Numbered from the stretch's first letter, positions 37,326 through 47,082 are shown. The stretch is 64,000 nt of DNA from Mesobacillus selenatarsenatis SF-1 (GCF_000813125.1 NZ_BASE01000054.1:81383-145382); one strand, 5' to 3'. The notes: generated from the sequence alone by a model not told the origin. Numbers and translations: made by a program.

Positions 37326-37484
37326 ATATACACCCAACATTAATGCAACCCTTACCCACATTATCACTATAAATAAAGAAGTAAAAATATTTCGAAATAA
37401 CTATCTAGGAAAAAAGGTCTATTTTAGCTAAATATGGTACAATTAATAAAAAGTTCTAGTCATCTTCTGAGAGGATTGAAACCT

Positions 37485-38774
37485 ATGGCCCGCCGTGTTA
37501 CTAGCATATTAGACAACCTGCTTGGTTGGGGAAAAATAATGTTGCCGCATTCTACAATATGTTATTACCCTCCACAGTTCATTTTACGGAACCCTGTCGT
37601 TTCTGGGGTGAAGAAAGCTTTTAACAGTGGCTTTGAAGTTGCTGTTATTGCATACACAATCAAGAATCACCAGGAGCTTGCTTCGCAGCTTGGTGAGGAA
37701 AGCTGGAAGTTTCGTAAGGCTTTGAAACGGCATTTCAAAAGCGTTATTGAAAAAGAAATCGACAAAGAGGACATGATTGTCCTGCATGATTACTATAGCG
37801 ACAGCCTGAGCCTGTTCATGAGGATTGACCATAACAGGTACTGTATCTCTGAAATTGATGTGAAAATGAAGAAAATCCTCAGGGAAGCGGAGAGCAGGAT
37901 TTTTCAAGAGTATCCTACTGTCCAGCCTATCTTTGATACTGGGTTTATTTTTATCGATAAATCGGTGGATTCCGTTCATGGAGCGGTCTTAAAGGCACAT
38001 CAGCAAGCGTTTGCGATGGCTGAGAAACGAATCCAAACTGAATTCAATGAAATGGTTTATGAAATGAAAAGAATTATCGCACAGCAAAATATAAAGCTTT
38101 TAGCGCAGCCGATCATAGACGTCGCGACTAAGGAAATCCGGGCGTGGGAGATGCTGACGAGGGGACCTGAGGGCACGGCGCTTGAGAGTCCCTTGCAGCT
38201 TTTCTCAGTTGCGCGGCAGACGAATACGCTCTATGACCTGGAAATGATCGTGTTGAGAAAAACGCTTGATCAAATCACTTCGACTGGTTGTCGGGATGAT
38301 ATCTTTATCAATTTCACGCCGATTACCCTCGGAAATTCCCGATTCGTCCGGGACCTGAAAAACATGATGCAATCATATGACACTATCCAGCCAAATCAGA
38401 TTACTTTAGAAATTACCGAAAGGGACTCGATTGAGGGAATCGAGAATTTTATCTATAATATAAAGGTGTTAAGAGGAATGGGAATCAAAATAGCGGTTGA
38501 TGATACAGGAGCAGGTTATGCCAGCTTGAATACCATCAGTGAAATCATGCCGGATGTCATTAAGATCGACCGTTCCGTTATCGAAAATATTGATAAGAAC
38601 TCTGTGAAGGAGTCCATGCTGAAAGGGCTGCTCCTTGTTGCGCGGGAAGCGGGGTCCACCGTCATTGCGGAAGGGATTGAGAATGAGCATGAAGCATCGG
38701 TTCTTTCACGGAACAAGGTCGAACTGGCACAAGGTTATTTTTATGCCCGTCCTGGATTACTGAAAACCGTCTAG
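37485..38774 (+). CDS. EAL-domain protein (putative c-di-GMP phosphodiesterase)
   Basis: A 429-residue protein with an uncharacterised N-terminal region of about 185 residues and a C-terminal EAL domain. The signature reads WEMLTR in place of EALxR; other metal and catalytic sites are kept: NFTP, LEITERDS, VDDTGAGYASL, VIKIDRSVI, VIAEGIENE and AQGYFYARP. So hydrolysis of c-di-GMP is plausible, though the altered signature leaves a sensor role possible. ATG 37485 follows GAGAGG; the frame is open from 37434. It precedes yutE by 22 bp. Confidence 0.87.
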   Translation: MARRVTSILDNLLGWGKIMLPHSTICYYPPQFILRNPVVSGVKKAFNSGFEVAVIAYTIKNHQELASQLGEESWKFRKALKRHFKSVIEKEIDKEDMIVLHDYYSDSLSLFMRIDHNRYCISEIDVKMKKILREAESRIFQEYPTVQPIFDTGFIFIDKSVDSVHGAVLKAHQQAFAMAEKRIQTEFNEMVYEMKRIIAQQNIKLLAQPIIDVATKEIRAWEMLTRGPEGTALESPLQLFSVARQTNTLYDLEMIVLRKTLDQITSTGCRDDIFINFTPITLGNSRFVRDLKNMMQSYDTIQPNQITLEITERDSIEGIENFIYNIKVLRGMGIKIAVDDTGAGYASLNTISEIMPDVIKIDRSVIENIDKNSVKESMLKGLLLVAREAGSTVIAEGIENEHEASVLSRNKVELAQGYFYARPGLLKTV

Positions 38775-38796
38775 CATCTTTATGAGGTGATAATGA

Positions 38797-39234
38797 ATGT
38801 ACTTTGTCGACAGAGATCAAATCGAAGAAACATTGCAGTTTTTAGAGAGACAAATCGGCTTTTTTGAAAGCAATGGACCATGGGAAACGCCGATGGAAAA
38901 ATCAGCACTCGAGCGTGCGGCGCATACAATGGTAGAAGCCGTACTTGATGTGGGCAATGCAATGATCGATGGCTTCATCATGCGTGACCCGGGAAGCTAT
39001 GAAGACATTATTGATATCCTGGATGATGAAAAGGTTGTTACTAAGGAAATGAGCGCAGGGTTGAAAAAAATCGTCCTGTTCAGAAAGATGCTTGTCCAGC
39101 AGTATACTGCCGTAGACCATGCCGGCCTGATCGAAACCTTTAAGACCGAGCTTCCTCATCTTAAGCATTTTTCAGTAAAAGTGAGAGAGTACTTAACGAA
39201 TGAGTTAGGGCCAGTATCCGCTTTTAAAAAGTAA
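38797..39234 (+). CDS. yutE: DUF86 / HepT-like HEPN protein (YutE)
   Basis: A 145-residue helical protein of the DUF86/HepT family. HepT toxins use an Rx4-6HxY RNase motif; here the corresponding site near residue 102 reads RKMLVQQY, with Gln where His is expected. No MntA-like antitoxin is adjacent. It therefore may not be an active toxin. Its place beside yutF and yutD matches B. subtilis. The ATG follows TGAGGTGAT. Confidence 0.82.
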   Translation: MYFVDRDQIEETLQFLERQIGFFESNGPWETPMEKSALERAAHTMVEAVLDVGNAMIDGFIMRDPGSYEDIIDILDDEKVVTKEMSAGLKKIVLFRKMLVQQYTAVDHAGLIETFKTELPHLKHFSVKVREYLTNELGPVSAFKK

Positions 39235-39243
39235 ACCATGACA

Positions 39244-39276
39244 GAGGAGACCGTTAAACTGCGGTCTCTTTTCTGT
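39244..39276 (+). terminator. Terminator after yutE
   Basis: GAGACCG, loop TTAAACTG, CGGTCTC, then TTTTC. Confidence 0.8.
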
Positions 39277-39310
39277 TAAGGATAAATAACAGGTCCTTTG
39301 GATTTTCATA

Positions 39311-39431
39311 ATCCAGCTCCAGCGCCTAGCCCCTCGAGTCGCTTCGGTCCGTCCAATGAAGTCAAAGAACGACTTCGCCGGTCGGCCCTCCAGCGCTTGT
39401 CGAGGCTAAACAAGGCGCTTCCGCTTTTTGG
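39311..39431. repeat. Palindromic intergenic repeat, copy C (best preserved)
   Basis: Runs from ATCCAGCTCCAGCGCC to AAGGCGCTTCCGCTTTTT. Nested pairs can be seen: AGCGCCT with AGGCGCT at the ends, GCCCCTCGA with TCGAGGC inside, and the hairpin GAAGTC-AAAGAAC-GACTTC in the middle. It lies between yutE and yutF. Confidence 0.9.
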
Positions 39432-39532
39432 TCTTGTGAGCTTTGTCCTTTGCACTCATTGCCTGGCTTATATAAAATGGGAGTATTCGTTTTTGAACGA
39501 CATGGGAACGATATAGTTAGGAGTGATCAAAT

Positions 39533-40297
39533 ATGAAAAAATATAAAGGGTATTTAATTGATTTGGATGGGACGATGTACCGGGGATCAGAACGAATCGA
39601 AGCGGCTTCTGATTTTATAAAAAGGCTGATTGAAACGGAAATCCCATATTTATTCGTTACGAATAATTCATCGCGCACACCTGCACAGGTGGCGGAAAAG
39701 CTTCGCTCCTTTGATATTCCAACGACTGAGGAGCAGGTTTTTACAACAAGCCAGGCAACAGCCAACTATATTTATGAGCAAAAACAGGATGCGACTGTAT
39801 ATGTGATTGGCGAAGAGGGAATCCAGACAGCGATCCAGGAAAAAGGACTGAAATTTGCCGGGGAAAACGCTGATTTTGTTGTTTCAGGAATCGATCGTGG
39901 CATTACATATGAAAAGCTGGCTGTCGGCTGCCTTGCGGTCAGGAATGGAGCGACCTTCATATCGACAAATGGGGATATCGCAATCCCGACTGAACGGGGC
40001 CTGCTGCCTGGCAACGGTTCGTTGACTTCCGTGATTGCTGTATCTACACAAACAGACCCGATTTTTATCGGGAAGCCGGAATCTGTGATCATGGAACAGG
40101 CTTTAAAGGTACTTGGGACAGAAAAAGAGGAAACCCTTATGGTCGGGGACTACTACGATACCGACATCCTCGCAGGCATGAGAGCAGGGATGGACACACT
40201 CCTCGTCCACACTGGTGTAACTACCAGGGAACTGCTGAAAGGGTATGAAGAAATGCCAACGTATACAGTGGATTCGCTGGACGATTGGGAAGTTTAA
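39533..40297 (+). CDS. yutF: HAD-IIA family sugar phosphatase (YutF)
   Basis: A 254-residue HAD phosphatase of the NagD-like type. The nucleophile motif is LIDLDGTMYRG near residue 8, then VTNNSSRTP, the lysine-containing FIGKPES near residue 180, and VGDYYDTDILAG for Mg2+ binding near residue 205. Cytoplasmic; physiological substrates are probably small phosphorylated metabolites. The ATG follows GGAGTGAT. Confidence 0.92.
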   Translation: MKKYKGYLIDLDGTMYRGSERIEAASDFIKRLIETEIPYLFVTNNSSRTPAQVAEKLRSFDIPTTEEQVFTTSQATANYIYEQKQDATVYVIGEEGIQTAIQEKGLKFAGENADFVVSGIDRGITYEKLAVGCLAVRNGATFISTNGDIAIPTERGLLPGNGSLTSVIAVSTQTDPIFIGKPESVIMEQALKVLGTEKEETLMVGDYYDTDILAGMRAGMDTLLVHTGVTTRELLKGYEEMPTYTVDSLDDWEV

Positions 40298-40308
40298 GTA
40301 GATAAGCT

Positions 40309-40352
40309 AAAAAGGGACTTGAGCCGCTGAAGGCATCAAGTCCCTTCTTTTA
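40309..40352 (+). terminator. Terminator after yutF
   Basis: AAGGGACTTGA pairs with TCAAGTCCCTT around a 13-base loop, followed by CTTTT. Confidence 0.82.
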
Positions 40353-40425
40353 TCCAGCGCTTGTCGGGGCTGACCAAGGCGCTTGCGCTTTTCTTATGTC
40401 CAGCTCCAGCGCTTAGTCAGTTTTC
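40351..40425. repeat. Palindromic intergenic repeat, copy D (rearranged fragment)
   Basis: The right half (TCCAGCGCTTGTCGGGGCTG, ACCAAGGCGCTTGCGCTTTTC) comes first and is followed by a new left end (CCAGCTCCAGCGCTTAGTCAG). Two copies have probably recombined or one is truncated. The tail to 40490 keeps CTCGAGTCGCTTTTCTTTT. Confidence 0.85.
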
Positions 40426-40494
40426 ATCCCCGAATTCGCTCCTTGAGTATCTTGCGTGAAGCGTTAGCTTTGAGCAGCTCGAGTCGCTTTTCTT

Positions 40495-41004
40495 TTAATC
40501 TTCTACATTTGCCGCTCTATGTGCAAGACGGCTTGATGCTGCAGCAGCGACTGCTCCGACGATATCATCAAGGAAAGTATGGCACTTGCCGGATGCTTCC
40601 TTATCATTAAGCTTCTCTAGAATTCCTGGTTTTGCTTTATCGATGTATCCATAATTGGTAAAACCGATCGACCCATATATATTTACGATTGAAAATGCGA
40701 GGATTTCATCGACGCCGTATAAACTTTCGTCTGTGTCGATAATGGATTGAAGTGGTTCGCCAAGCTTCTTCTGTTCAGCGAGGATATCCAGCTGGATTCC
40801 AGTCAGTATCGCATTCTGAACCTCGCGCTTGGATAGAACTCGTTCAACGTTTTCGATACAATCCTCCATCTGCAGGTTTGGATGGTATTTTTCCTGCAGG
40901 AAATAGACGAGATCGGCGATATCTTCTATTTCAACTCCACGTTCATGGAGCCACTTCCGGGCAGTTTCCTCTGTCATATGGATGGCGCGTTTCTTTTCTA
41001 ACAT
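40495..41004 (-). CDS. yutG: Phosphatidylglycerophosphatase A-like protein (YutG)
   Basis: A 169-residue protein of the PgpA/YutG family, with conserved Asp/Glu residues in VDEILAFSIVNIYGSIGFTNYG and TFLDDIVGAVAAAASSRL. PgpA dephosphorylates phosphatidylglycerophosphate, but this soluble Bacillus version lacks strong membrane helices, so its substrate is uncertain. The ATG at 41004 is placed best behind AGAAAGG; GTG 41013 and ATG 41010 lie too close. The gap to yutH (41005-41219) holds divergent promoters that I cannot resolve. Confidence 0.8.
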   Translation of the reverse strand: MLEKKRAIHMTEETARKWLHERGVEIEDIADLVYFLQEKYHPNLQMEDCIENVERVLSKREVQNAILTGIQLDILAEQKKLGEPLQSIIDTDESLYGVDEILAFSIVNIYGSIGFTNYGYIDKAKPGILEKLNDKEASGKCHTFLDDIVGAVAAAASSRLAHRAANVED

Positions 41005-41219
41005 CTGCATCACCTTTCTGTTTTTGATTGCAGCATAATCATATTCATACTCTTTATCCTATTTAACCTAAAATATTCCGCTTAATCCGTTTTAGTGAAA
41101 GAATTCATTCCTTTAAATCATTTCCCTAATGAAGCCGCTTATTCATTGTAATGTTCATTCAAGTTTTACAATCCAATACATATATTTGTAAAAGAATGGC
41201 TTGGAAATGAGGTGCTAAT

Positions 41220-42227
41220 ATGTTTCAAAAGATGTTAAAAGAAGTATATGGGATTTTGGCAGATTCAGAAGTATCTCTTGGAAGATATCATGGATATAAG
41301 CATAATGAAGGGCTTTATTTGATTATGGACGCTAACGGTGTAAAAGAGCAAGAGATAAGCGAGCTGGCGAGGATTGCTGACCATATGCAAACAACTGGGG
41401 ATCGGAATGTCTCGAGGGTGCTAGCGGATAAGGAAGGAAAACAAATTTGCGAATGGGAGGGGAGAAAATACTGCGTGTTGATGAACCGCGCAGCCCCTAT
41501 GCCAGAAAAAATAAGAACTGGCAGGAAATTGGCTAAATTCCACGCAAGGGGCCGGCAAATCCCCTTTAAAGTTGAAAGCATGAACAGGGTTGGACAGTGG
41601 AAACAGCTCTGGGAAAAACGGCTTGACCAGATGGAAAAGGTATGGAGTGGCAAGCTTTATACTGAGCCGGAGAATGATTTTGAGAAGATGTTCATGGAAT
41701 CTTTTCCGTATTATATGGGGCTATCTGAAAATGCCATTCAATACCTCGCTGATACTGAGATTGATGATAAGCCGTCAAAGATTGACCATGGCACTGTTTG
41801 CCATGAGCGCTTTACAAATACGGTCTGGAGAGGAACGTATTTTGTCAAAAATCCTTTCGAATGGGTATTTGATCACGGTAGCAGGGATCTCGCTGAATGG
41901 GTCAGGGATCGTTATTTTGCCAACATCCAGACGAGCCAGCCGGAAATCAAGAACTTCCTGGCAGAATACCAATCAATGACCGTGCTGTCGCCATTTTCGT
42001 GGAGGCTGCTTTACGCGAGATTGCTGTTCCCGCTCCACTATTATGAGACAGTCGAAAATTACTATATAACTCAATCGGAACAGACGAAGCGCCAGCTTGA
42101 AGACCGCTTGCGGAAATATTTGAATCAAAGCAGTGATCATGAGCGGTTCCTGAGCCATTTTTACCATCTTAGCGAAGCGCCGGTAAAAGCAGCGAAACTT
42201 CCGGCAGTCGATTGGTTGTTACGATAG
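41220..42227 (+). CDS. yutH: Spore coat-associated protein YutH (CotS-like kinase fold)
   Basis: A 335-residue protein of the CotS/YutH family, whose members have a degenerate aminoglycoside-phosphotransferase-like fold. Visible family segments are GRKYCVLMNR, GRKLAKFHARG, DKPSKIDHGTVCHERFTN and DHGSRDLAEWVRD. YutH is a spore coat component in B. subtilis, made in the mother cell. The ribosome binding site is TGAGGTGC. It lies alone, between yutG and a hydroxyacid dehydrogenase. Confidence 0.9.
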   Translation: MFQKMLKEVYGILADSEVSLGRYHGYKHNEGLYLIMDANGVKEQEISELARIADHMQTTGDRNVSRVLADKEGKQICEWEGRKYCVLMNRAAPMPEKIRTGRKLAKFHARGRQIPFKVESMNRVGQWKQLWEKRLDQMEKVWSGKLYTEPENDFEKMFMESFPYYMGLSENAIQYLADTEIDDKPSKIDHGTVCHERFTNTVWRGTYFVKNPFEWVFDHGSRDLAEWVRDRYFANIQTSQPEIKNFLAEYQSMTVLSPFSWRLLYARLLFPLHYYETVENYYITQSEQTKRQLEDRLRKYLNQSSDHERFLSHFYHLSEAPVKAAKLPAVDWLLR

Positions 42228-42314
42228 TCGAAGCTTTTTTTCTAAGGAAAGTGTGACTTTGTGGTAGAATGAAATTATTCTACTATATTAAACGCTTTCA
42301 AAAGGAGTTAGACT

Positions 42315-43292
42315 ATGAAACCGTATGTTTATATCACCAGGAAGTTGCCTGAAGAAACAATTGTGGATCTCACCGAGCTTTTTGAAGTGAAAATGTGGGA
42401 TCATGAAGATATCCCTGCACCTAGGGAAGTTATTTTAAAAGAAGCCCAAAAAGCCAGCGCTTTAATCACAATGCTCTCTGACAAAGTCGACGAGGAAGTG
42501 TTATCAGCAGGTGAAAGCCTCAAAGTGGTCGCAAATCTGGCAGTCGGCTTTGACAATATTGACCTTGAAGCAGCAACAAAGCGTGGAATCATCGTTACGA
42601 ACACACCTGACGTGCTGACAGAGACAACAGCAGACCTTACCTTTTCCTTGCTGATGGCATCCGCAAGACGTATAGTCGAAGCGGCGGAATATATAAAGGC
42701 TGGCAAGTGGGGAGGCTGGAGTCCGTACCTGCTTGCTGGGCATGATGTTTTTGGCAAGACAATCGGGATTGTCGGTATGGGTAAAATCGGTGAAGCGGTC
42801 GCTCGCAGGGCCAAAGGCTTCGGGATGGAGATCCTTTACCATAACCGCTCACAAAAACATGAGGCTGAAAAAGAACTGTGCGCTGTCTACAGTTCTTTCG
42901 AGGATCTTGTGACGAAAGCTGATTTTGTAGTGTCACTTGCTCCATTGACTGAGGAAACGAGAAATCTTTTTACCGCCGATGTCTTTGCGAAAATGAAAAA
43001 AAACGCGATTTTCATCAATGCAGGCCGCGGCCCGGTTATGGACGAGCAGGCTTTATACGATGCGCTTAAAAATGGTGAGATTGCGGCAGCAGGACTCGAC
43101 GTCTTTGAAAAAGAGCCAATTTCCGCTGACCATCCGCTGCTGGAACTGCCAAACGTAACTGCGATCCCGCACATTGGCAGTGCAAGCACTGAAACCAGGA
43201 CAACCATGATCAAGCTGTGCGGTGCAAATGTTAAAGCTGTCCTGACTGGCGACAGCCCAAAGACAATCGTTAACAAAGAAGTGCTTCAATAA
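42315..43292 (+). CDS. D-2-hydroxyacid dehydrogenase (glyoxylate/hydroxypyruvate reductase-like)
   Basis: A 325-residue NAD(P)-dependent enzyme of the D-isomer 2-hydroxyacid dehydrogenase family. The Rossmann motif is GIVGMGKIGEAVARRAKGFG near residue 155; the catalytic Arg (VANLAVGFDNID region and FINAGRGPVMDE), Glu (DVFEKEP) and His (IPHIGSAS) are all present. Closest in style to D-glycerate dehydrogenase GyaR / YvcT, so glyoxylate or hydroxypyruvate is likely. It has its own terminator, so it is not part of the threonine operon downstream. Confidence 0.9.
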   Translation: MKPYVYITRKLPEETIVDLTELFEVKMWDHEDIPAPREVILKEAQKASALITMLSDKVDEEVLSAGESLKVVANLAVGFDNIDLEAATKRGIIVTNTPDVLTETTADLTFSLLMASARRIVEAAEYIKAGKWGGWSPYLLAGHDVFGKTIGIVGMGKIGEAVARRAKGFGMEILYHNRSQKHEAEKELCAVYSSFEDLVTKADFVVSLAPLTEETRNLFTADVFAKMKKNAIFINAGRGPVMDEQALYDALKNGEIAAAGLDVFEKEPISADHPLLELPNVTAIPHIGSASTETRTTMIKLCGANVKAVLTGDSPKTIVNKEVLQ

Positions 43293-43296
43293 TCTA

Positions 43297-43332
43297 CAAA
43301 TCCTTCCCTTATGAACGGGAAGGATTTTTTTA
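43297..43332 (+). terminator. Terminator after the D-hydroxyacid dehydrogenase
   Basis: AAATCCTTCCC, loop TTATGAAC, GGGAAGGATTT, then TTTT. Confidence 0.92.
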
Positions 43333-43433
43333 ATATGGAAAAACTTTTAATATAATCAAAATTTTTATAATTTTTTACACTTAGAGCCACATAGGATTAA
43401 GCGTTTACACAGGAAAAGTACCCTAAATATTCC

Positions 43434-43462
43434 TTGTAAAAGCTGTTTCTGGTATTTATAAT
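43434..43462 (+). promoter_or_regulatory. SigA promoter of hom-thrC-thrB
   Basis: TTGTAA, 17-bp spacer, TATAAT. The leader is only about 53 nt, too short for a T-box, so control is likely at the promoter. Confidence 0.83.
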
Positions 43463-43521
43463 GTCTACTATACAAAAACAAATGTACATTTGAAACAGAC
43501 ACAAAGAGAGGGGAAAAGAAA

Positions 43522-44820
43522 ATGCAGGCAATCTCGGTTGGACTTCTAGGTTTGGGAACAGTAGGGTCAGGTGTGGTTAGGATTATTGAAAACCACCAGG
43601 ATAAATTGATGCACCAGGTTGGGTGCCCGATTAAAGTGAAGAAAATCCTCGTACAGGATGTTGAAAAAGAAAGGTCGGTAAAAGTGGACCCATCACTCCT
43701 GACGGTGAATCCAGCTGATATTATGGAAGACCCGGAGATTGAAGTGGTAATCGAGGTCATGGGCGGGATTGAAGATACTCGGGAACACTTGATTCAGGCA
43801 TTAAGGAGCAAAAAGAATATTGTGACGGCAAACAAGGACTTGATGGCCGTCCACGGTTCCGAGCTTTTAACAGTGGCCAATGAAAATGGCTGCGACCTCT
43901 TTTTTGAAGCGAGTGTCGCCGGAGGAATCCCAATCCTGCGCAGTCTGGTGGATGGCCTTGCCTCTGACAGAATCACAAAGATGATGGGGATTGTGAATGG
44001 CACAACAAACTACATTTTAACGAAAATGAGCCAGGAGGGACTGGCATATGATAGCGTGTTAAAGGAAGCGCAGCAGCTCGGGTACGCGGAGGCAAACCCT
44101 GCATCTGACGTAGAAGGACTGGATGCGGCTCGAAAAATGGCGATCATGGCATCACTAGGGTTTTCAATGAAGATTGATCTTGATGATGTCAAATTCAAAG
44201 GAATAACTACTGTAACTGAAGAGGACCTACAATATGGGAAGCAGCTGGGGTATACGATGAAACTGCTCGGCATCGCCGTTCTTGACGGCGATAAGGTCGA
44301 GGTGTGCGTTGAGCCGGCATTGCTGCCATCAACCCACCCGCTTGCGTCTGTCAATAATGAGTACAATGCGGTGTATGTGTATGGAGAAGCAGTCGGGGAG
44401 ACAATGTTTTACGGTCCTGGAGCTGGAAGCTTGCCAACTGCCACAGCTGTAGTCTCAGATCTTGTAGGCGTCGTCAAGAACATGCGCCTCGGAGTAAACG
44501 GCAGTTCTTTTGTCACTCCGCAGTATGAGAAACAGCTTAAAGATGATGGAGAAGTGAATTCAAAGCACTTCCTGCGTCTCCACGTCCATGACGAAGTCGG
44601 AGTTTTCTCAAAAATCACATCTCTTTTCGCAAGCCATAACGTCAGCTTTGAGAAAATCCTCCAGATGCCTTTGAAGGAAAAGGAGCTTGCGGAGATTGTG
44701 GTCGTTACGCATCAAGCCTCCTTGAAGGATTACCAGGATATTCTAATGGAGCTGCGTGACCTAAAGTTTGTGAAGGATGTCAAAAGCTCATACAGGGTCG
44801 AAGGAAGTGTCGGAGCATGA
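43522..44820 (+). CDS. hom: Homoserine dehydrogenase
   Basis: It reduces aspartate semialdehyde to homoserine at the branch to threonine and methionine. Of 432 residues, the N-terminal NAD(P) domain has [16 protein letters not shown] near residue 5, the catalytic domain has the signature [19 protein letters not shown] near residue 190, and the C-terminal 80 residues form an ACT domain ([20 protein letters not shown]) for feedback by threonine. First gene of the threonine operon. The stop overlaps the start of thrC (ATGA). Confidence 0.97.
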   Translation: MQAISVGLLGLGTVGSGVVRIIENHQDKLMHQVGCPIKVKKILVQDVEKERSVKVDPSLLTVNPADIMEDPEIEVVIEVMGGIEDTREHLIQALRSKKNIVTANKDLMAVHGSELLTVANENGCDLFFEASVAGGIPILRSLVDGLASDRITKMMGIVNGTTNYILTKMSQEGLAYDSVLKEAQQLGYAEANPASDVEGLDAARKMAIMASLGFSMKIDLDDVKFKGITTVTEEDLQYGKQLGYTMKLLGIAVLDGDKVEVCVEPALLPSTHPLASVNNEYNAVYVYGEAVGETMFYGPGAGSLPTATAVVSDLVGVVKNMRLGVNGSSFVTPQYEKQLKDDGEVNSKHFLRLHVHDEVGVFSKITSLFASHNVSFEKILQMPLKEKELAEIVVVTHQASLKDYQDILMELRDLKFVKDVKSSYRVEGSVGA

Positions 44821-45878
44821 GATGGCGGGGGCTGTTAAGTGAATACCGTGAATACTTGCCAGTCAATGCCGAGACACCATTGCTCACCCTGCATGAGGGC
44901 AATACCCCGCTGATCAGGCTTGACCAGCTATCAGAGAAATGGGGAGTCGATTTATACGTAAAAGTAGAAGGAGTGAATCCTACCGGCTCTTTTAAAGATA
45001 GAGGGATGGTCATGGCAGTCGCCAAAGCTAAGGAGGCAGGAAGTGACACTGTGATCTGCGCTTCAACTGGCAATACTTCCGCCTCCGCGGCTGCTTATGC
45101 AGCAAGAGCAGGATTAAGATGCATCGTCGTCATCCCTGAAGGGAAAATCGCGATGGGCAAACTTGCACAGGCCGTGATGTATGGTGCAAGTATTGTTTCA
45201 ATTGAAGGAAACTTTGATGAAGCGTTAAAAATGGTCAGGGCAATCAGTGAAACAGAACCGGTCACCCTCGTGAATTCAGTCAATCCTTACCGGCTTGAAG
45301 GACAAAAAACCGCCGCGTTTGAAATTTGTGACCAGCTGGGCGGCACACCTGACATCCTCGCGATCCCGGTGGGTAATGCCGGCAATATCAGCGCATATTG
45401 GAAAGGATTCAAAGAATACGATTCCAGTAAACGCACTGGTTTGCCGCGGATGTTCGGCTTTGAGGCGGAAGGAGCGGCTGCGATTGTAAAGGGACAGCCG
45501 ATCGCACATCCTGAAACAATCGCGACGGCAATCCGCATTGGCAACCCGGCAAGCTGGGATCTTGCCGTCGCAGCGCGTGACGAATCAGAAGGCAAAATCG
45601 ATTTCGTCTCAGATGACGAAATTTTACAAGCCTACAGCAAACTGGCGAGCACGGAAGGGATTTTCGCTGAACCAGGATCTTGCGCATCGCTTGCAGGGAT
45701 TCATAAACTTTTACAGCGAGGAGAAATTCCTTCTGGATCCAGAATAGTTGCCGTACTGACCGGAAATGGGTTGAAAGATCCTTCAACCGCTATCGACATC
45801 AGCTCGATTTCACCAGTGCTGCTTCCAAATGACGAGAGGATCGTCAGCGACTATATCAGGGGAGTTGTCCGGCAATGA
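44817..45878 (+). CDS. thrC: Threonine synthase
   Basis: A PLP enzyme that turns O-phosphohomoserine into threonine, 353 residues, the short Bacillus type. The PLP lysine is in [11 protein letters not shown] near residue 60, the phosphate loop is [14 protein letters not shown] near residue 185, and [19 protein letters not shown] is the usual substrate loop. ATG 44817 overlaps the hom stop and is served by GAAGGAAG; thrB starts inside the stop codon of thrC. Confidence 0.97.
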   Translation: MRWRGLLSEYREYLPVNAETPLLTLHEGNTPLIRLDQLSEKWGVDLYVKVEGVNPTGSFKDRGMVMAVAKAKEAGSDTVICASTGNTSASAAAYAARAGLRCIVVIPEGKIAMGKLAQAVMYGASIVSIEGNFDEALKMVRAISETEPVTLVNSVNPYRLEGQKTAAFEICDQLGGTPDILAIPVGNAGNISAYWKGFKEYDSSKRTGLPRMFGFEAEGAAAIVKGQPIAHPETIATAIRIGNPASWDLAVAARDESEGKIDFVSDDEILQAYSKLASTEGIFAEPGSCASLAGIHKLLQRGEIPSGSRIVAVLTGNGLKDPSTAIDISSISPVLLPNDERIVSDYIRGVVRQ

Positions 45879-46813
45879 AGGGAGTCGAGGAGCCATTAGC
45901 TGCTGCTGAGATAGCGAGGGGGCAAGTCCTTTCAGTAAAAGTTCCGGCCAGCTCAGCGAACCTGGGCCCAGGTTTTGACTCCCTAGGCGTCGCTTTGAAT
46001 CTCTACATGGAAGTCCAGGCTGAACAAAGTGATAAATGGAAGGTTACGCCTTTATCTCATTCATTAACAGGTTTCCCTAGTGATGAAAAAAATTTCATTT
46101 GCCAGATTGCGATGAAAACAGCTGAAATGTACAAGCAGGAAATGCCTTCGCTCCATGTCTATGTAAAAAGCGAGATCCCGCTTGCGAGAGGACTTGGTTC
46201 CAGTGCAGCGGCGATTGTCGCAGGAGTGGAACTGGCCAATGAATTCTGCGGCTTACAATTGACACGTTCTGAAAAACTGGCAGCCGCCACTCTGTTCGAA
46301 GGTCATCCTGATAATGCCGGTGCGAGCCTGTTTGGAGGCGTCGTAGTTGGCAGCCAACTCGGGGATGAGGTTGATTTAACCGTTCTTGACCAGATTCATT
46401 TTGATCCGATTCTTGTTGTTCCTAAAGATGAGTTGCTGACAGAAACGTCACGTGATGTCCTACCCGCAGTGATCGATTTTCAGCGAAGTGTCCAGGCAAG
46501 TGCAGTAGCTAATCAGTTGCTTGCCGCCCTGATGACACAGAATTGGGCCCTCGCAGGTAAGATGATGAGCGCTGATTTGTTCCATCAGCCGTATAGGAAA
46601 GCACTTGTGCCTTTTTTTGAAAATGTGGAGGAAAAGGCCATTCAATCAGGAGCATTCGGAGTTGCATTGAGCGGAGCGGGACCATCCATTATGTGCCTTG
46701 CTGAACCCGGCAAAGGAGAAACAGTAGCGGAAAAATTGAGACAGCATCTAGTGGGGTTGGAGGTCTTCAGATTGCAGATTGATAAGGAAGGATGCAGGTC
46801 ATCAGTTAGGTGA
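45875..46813 (+). CDS. thrB: Homoserine kinase
   Basis: A GHMP kinase that phosphorylates homoserine. The 312-residue protein has [16 protein letters not shown] near residue 22, the ATP-binding GHMP loop [16 protein letters not shown] near residue 105 and the C-terminal [10 protein letters not shown] motif. It overlaps thrC by 4 bases (ATGA). Last gene of the operon. Confidence 0.97.
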   Translation: MKGVEEPLAAAEIARGQVLSVKVPASSANLGPGFDSLGVALNLYMEVQAEQSDKWKVTPLSHSLTGFPSDEKNFICQIAMKTAEMYKQEMPSLHVYVKSEIPLARGLGSSAAAIVAGVELANEFCGLQLTRSEKLAAATLFEGHPDNAGASLFGGVVVGSQLGDEVDLTVLDQIHFDPILVVPKDELLTETSRDVLPAVIDFQRSVQASAVANQLLAALMTQNWALAGKMMSADLFHQPYRKALVPFFENVEEKAIQSGAFGVALSGAGPSIMCLAEPGKGETVAEKLRQHLVGLEVFRLQIDKEGCRSSVR

Positions 46814-46834
46814 TGATTTTTGAAAATCGGTCCT

Positions 46835-47045
46835 CTCAAAAGGCTGTTTTCGTAAATATTGTTGTTAAAATCCTAAAGCCGATTTTAACGTAATATACAC
46901 CCATTTTGCAGGTCGGTATTAAGTTTGCATGCTCTTTTCTCATAAGAAGCGTCAACTTTACGAAGGAATATAGGTAATTCAATCAAATTTTGTATTCAAT
47001 AGCAAAGAAGTTTGAGAAAAGAGCCTCTCAAAAAGAGCCTTAAAA
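46835..47045. repeat. Possible decayed palindromic element after thrB
   Basis: GCTCTTTTCTCA (46931-46942) is an exact inverted copy of TGAGAAAAGAGC (47013-47024). CCTCTCAAAA occurs at both outer ends (near 46835 and 47024) as a direct repeat followed by AGGCT or AGAGCC. No ORF lies inside. It may be a non-autonomous element, but no second copy is in the window. Confidence 0.45.
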
Positions 47046-47082
47046 AAAAGCGGTTTTGCCTATTTGGCAAAACCGCTTTATT
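47043..47082 (-). terminator. Terminator of yutI
   Basis: Read on the minus strand: AAAGCGGTTTTGCC, loop AAATA, GGCAAAACCGCTTT, then TTTTT. Confidence 0.9.

Noticed and set aside
43370..43521. T-box or other leader control of the threonine operon
   Set aside because: A good promoter at 43434-43462 leaves only about 53 nt of leader, with no T-box motif.
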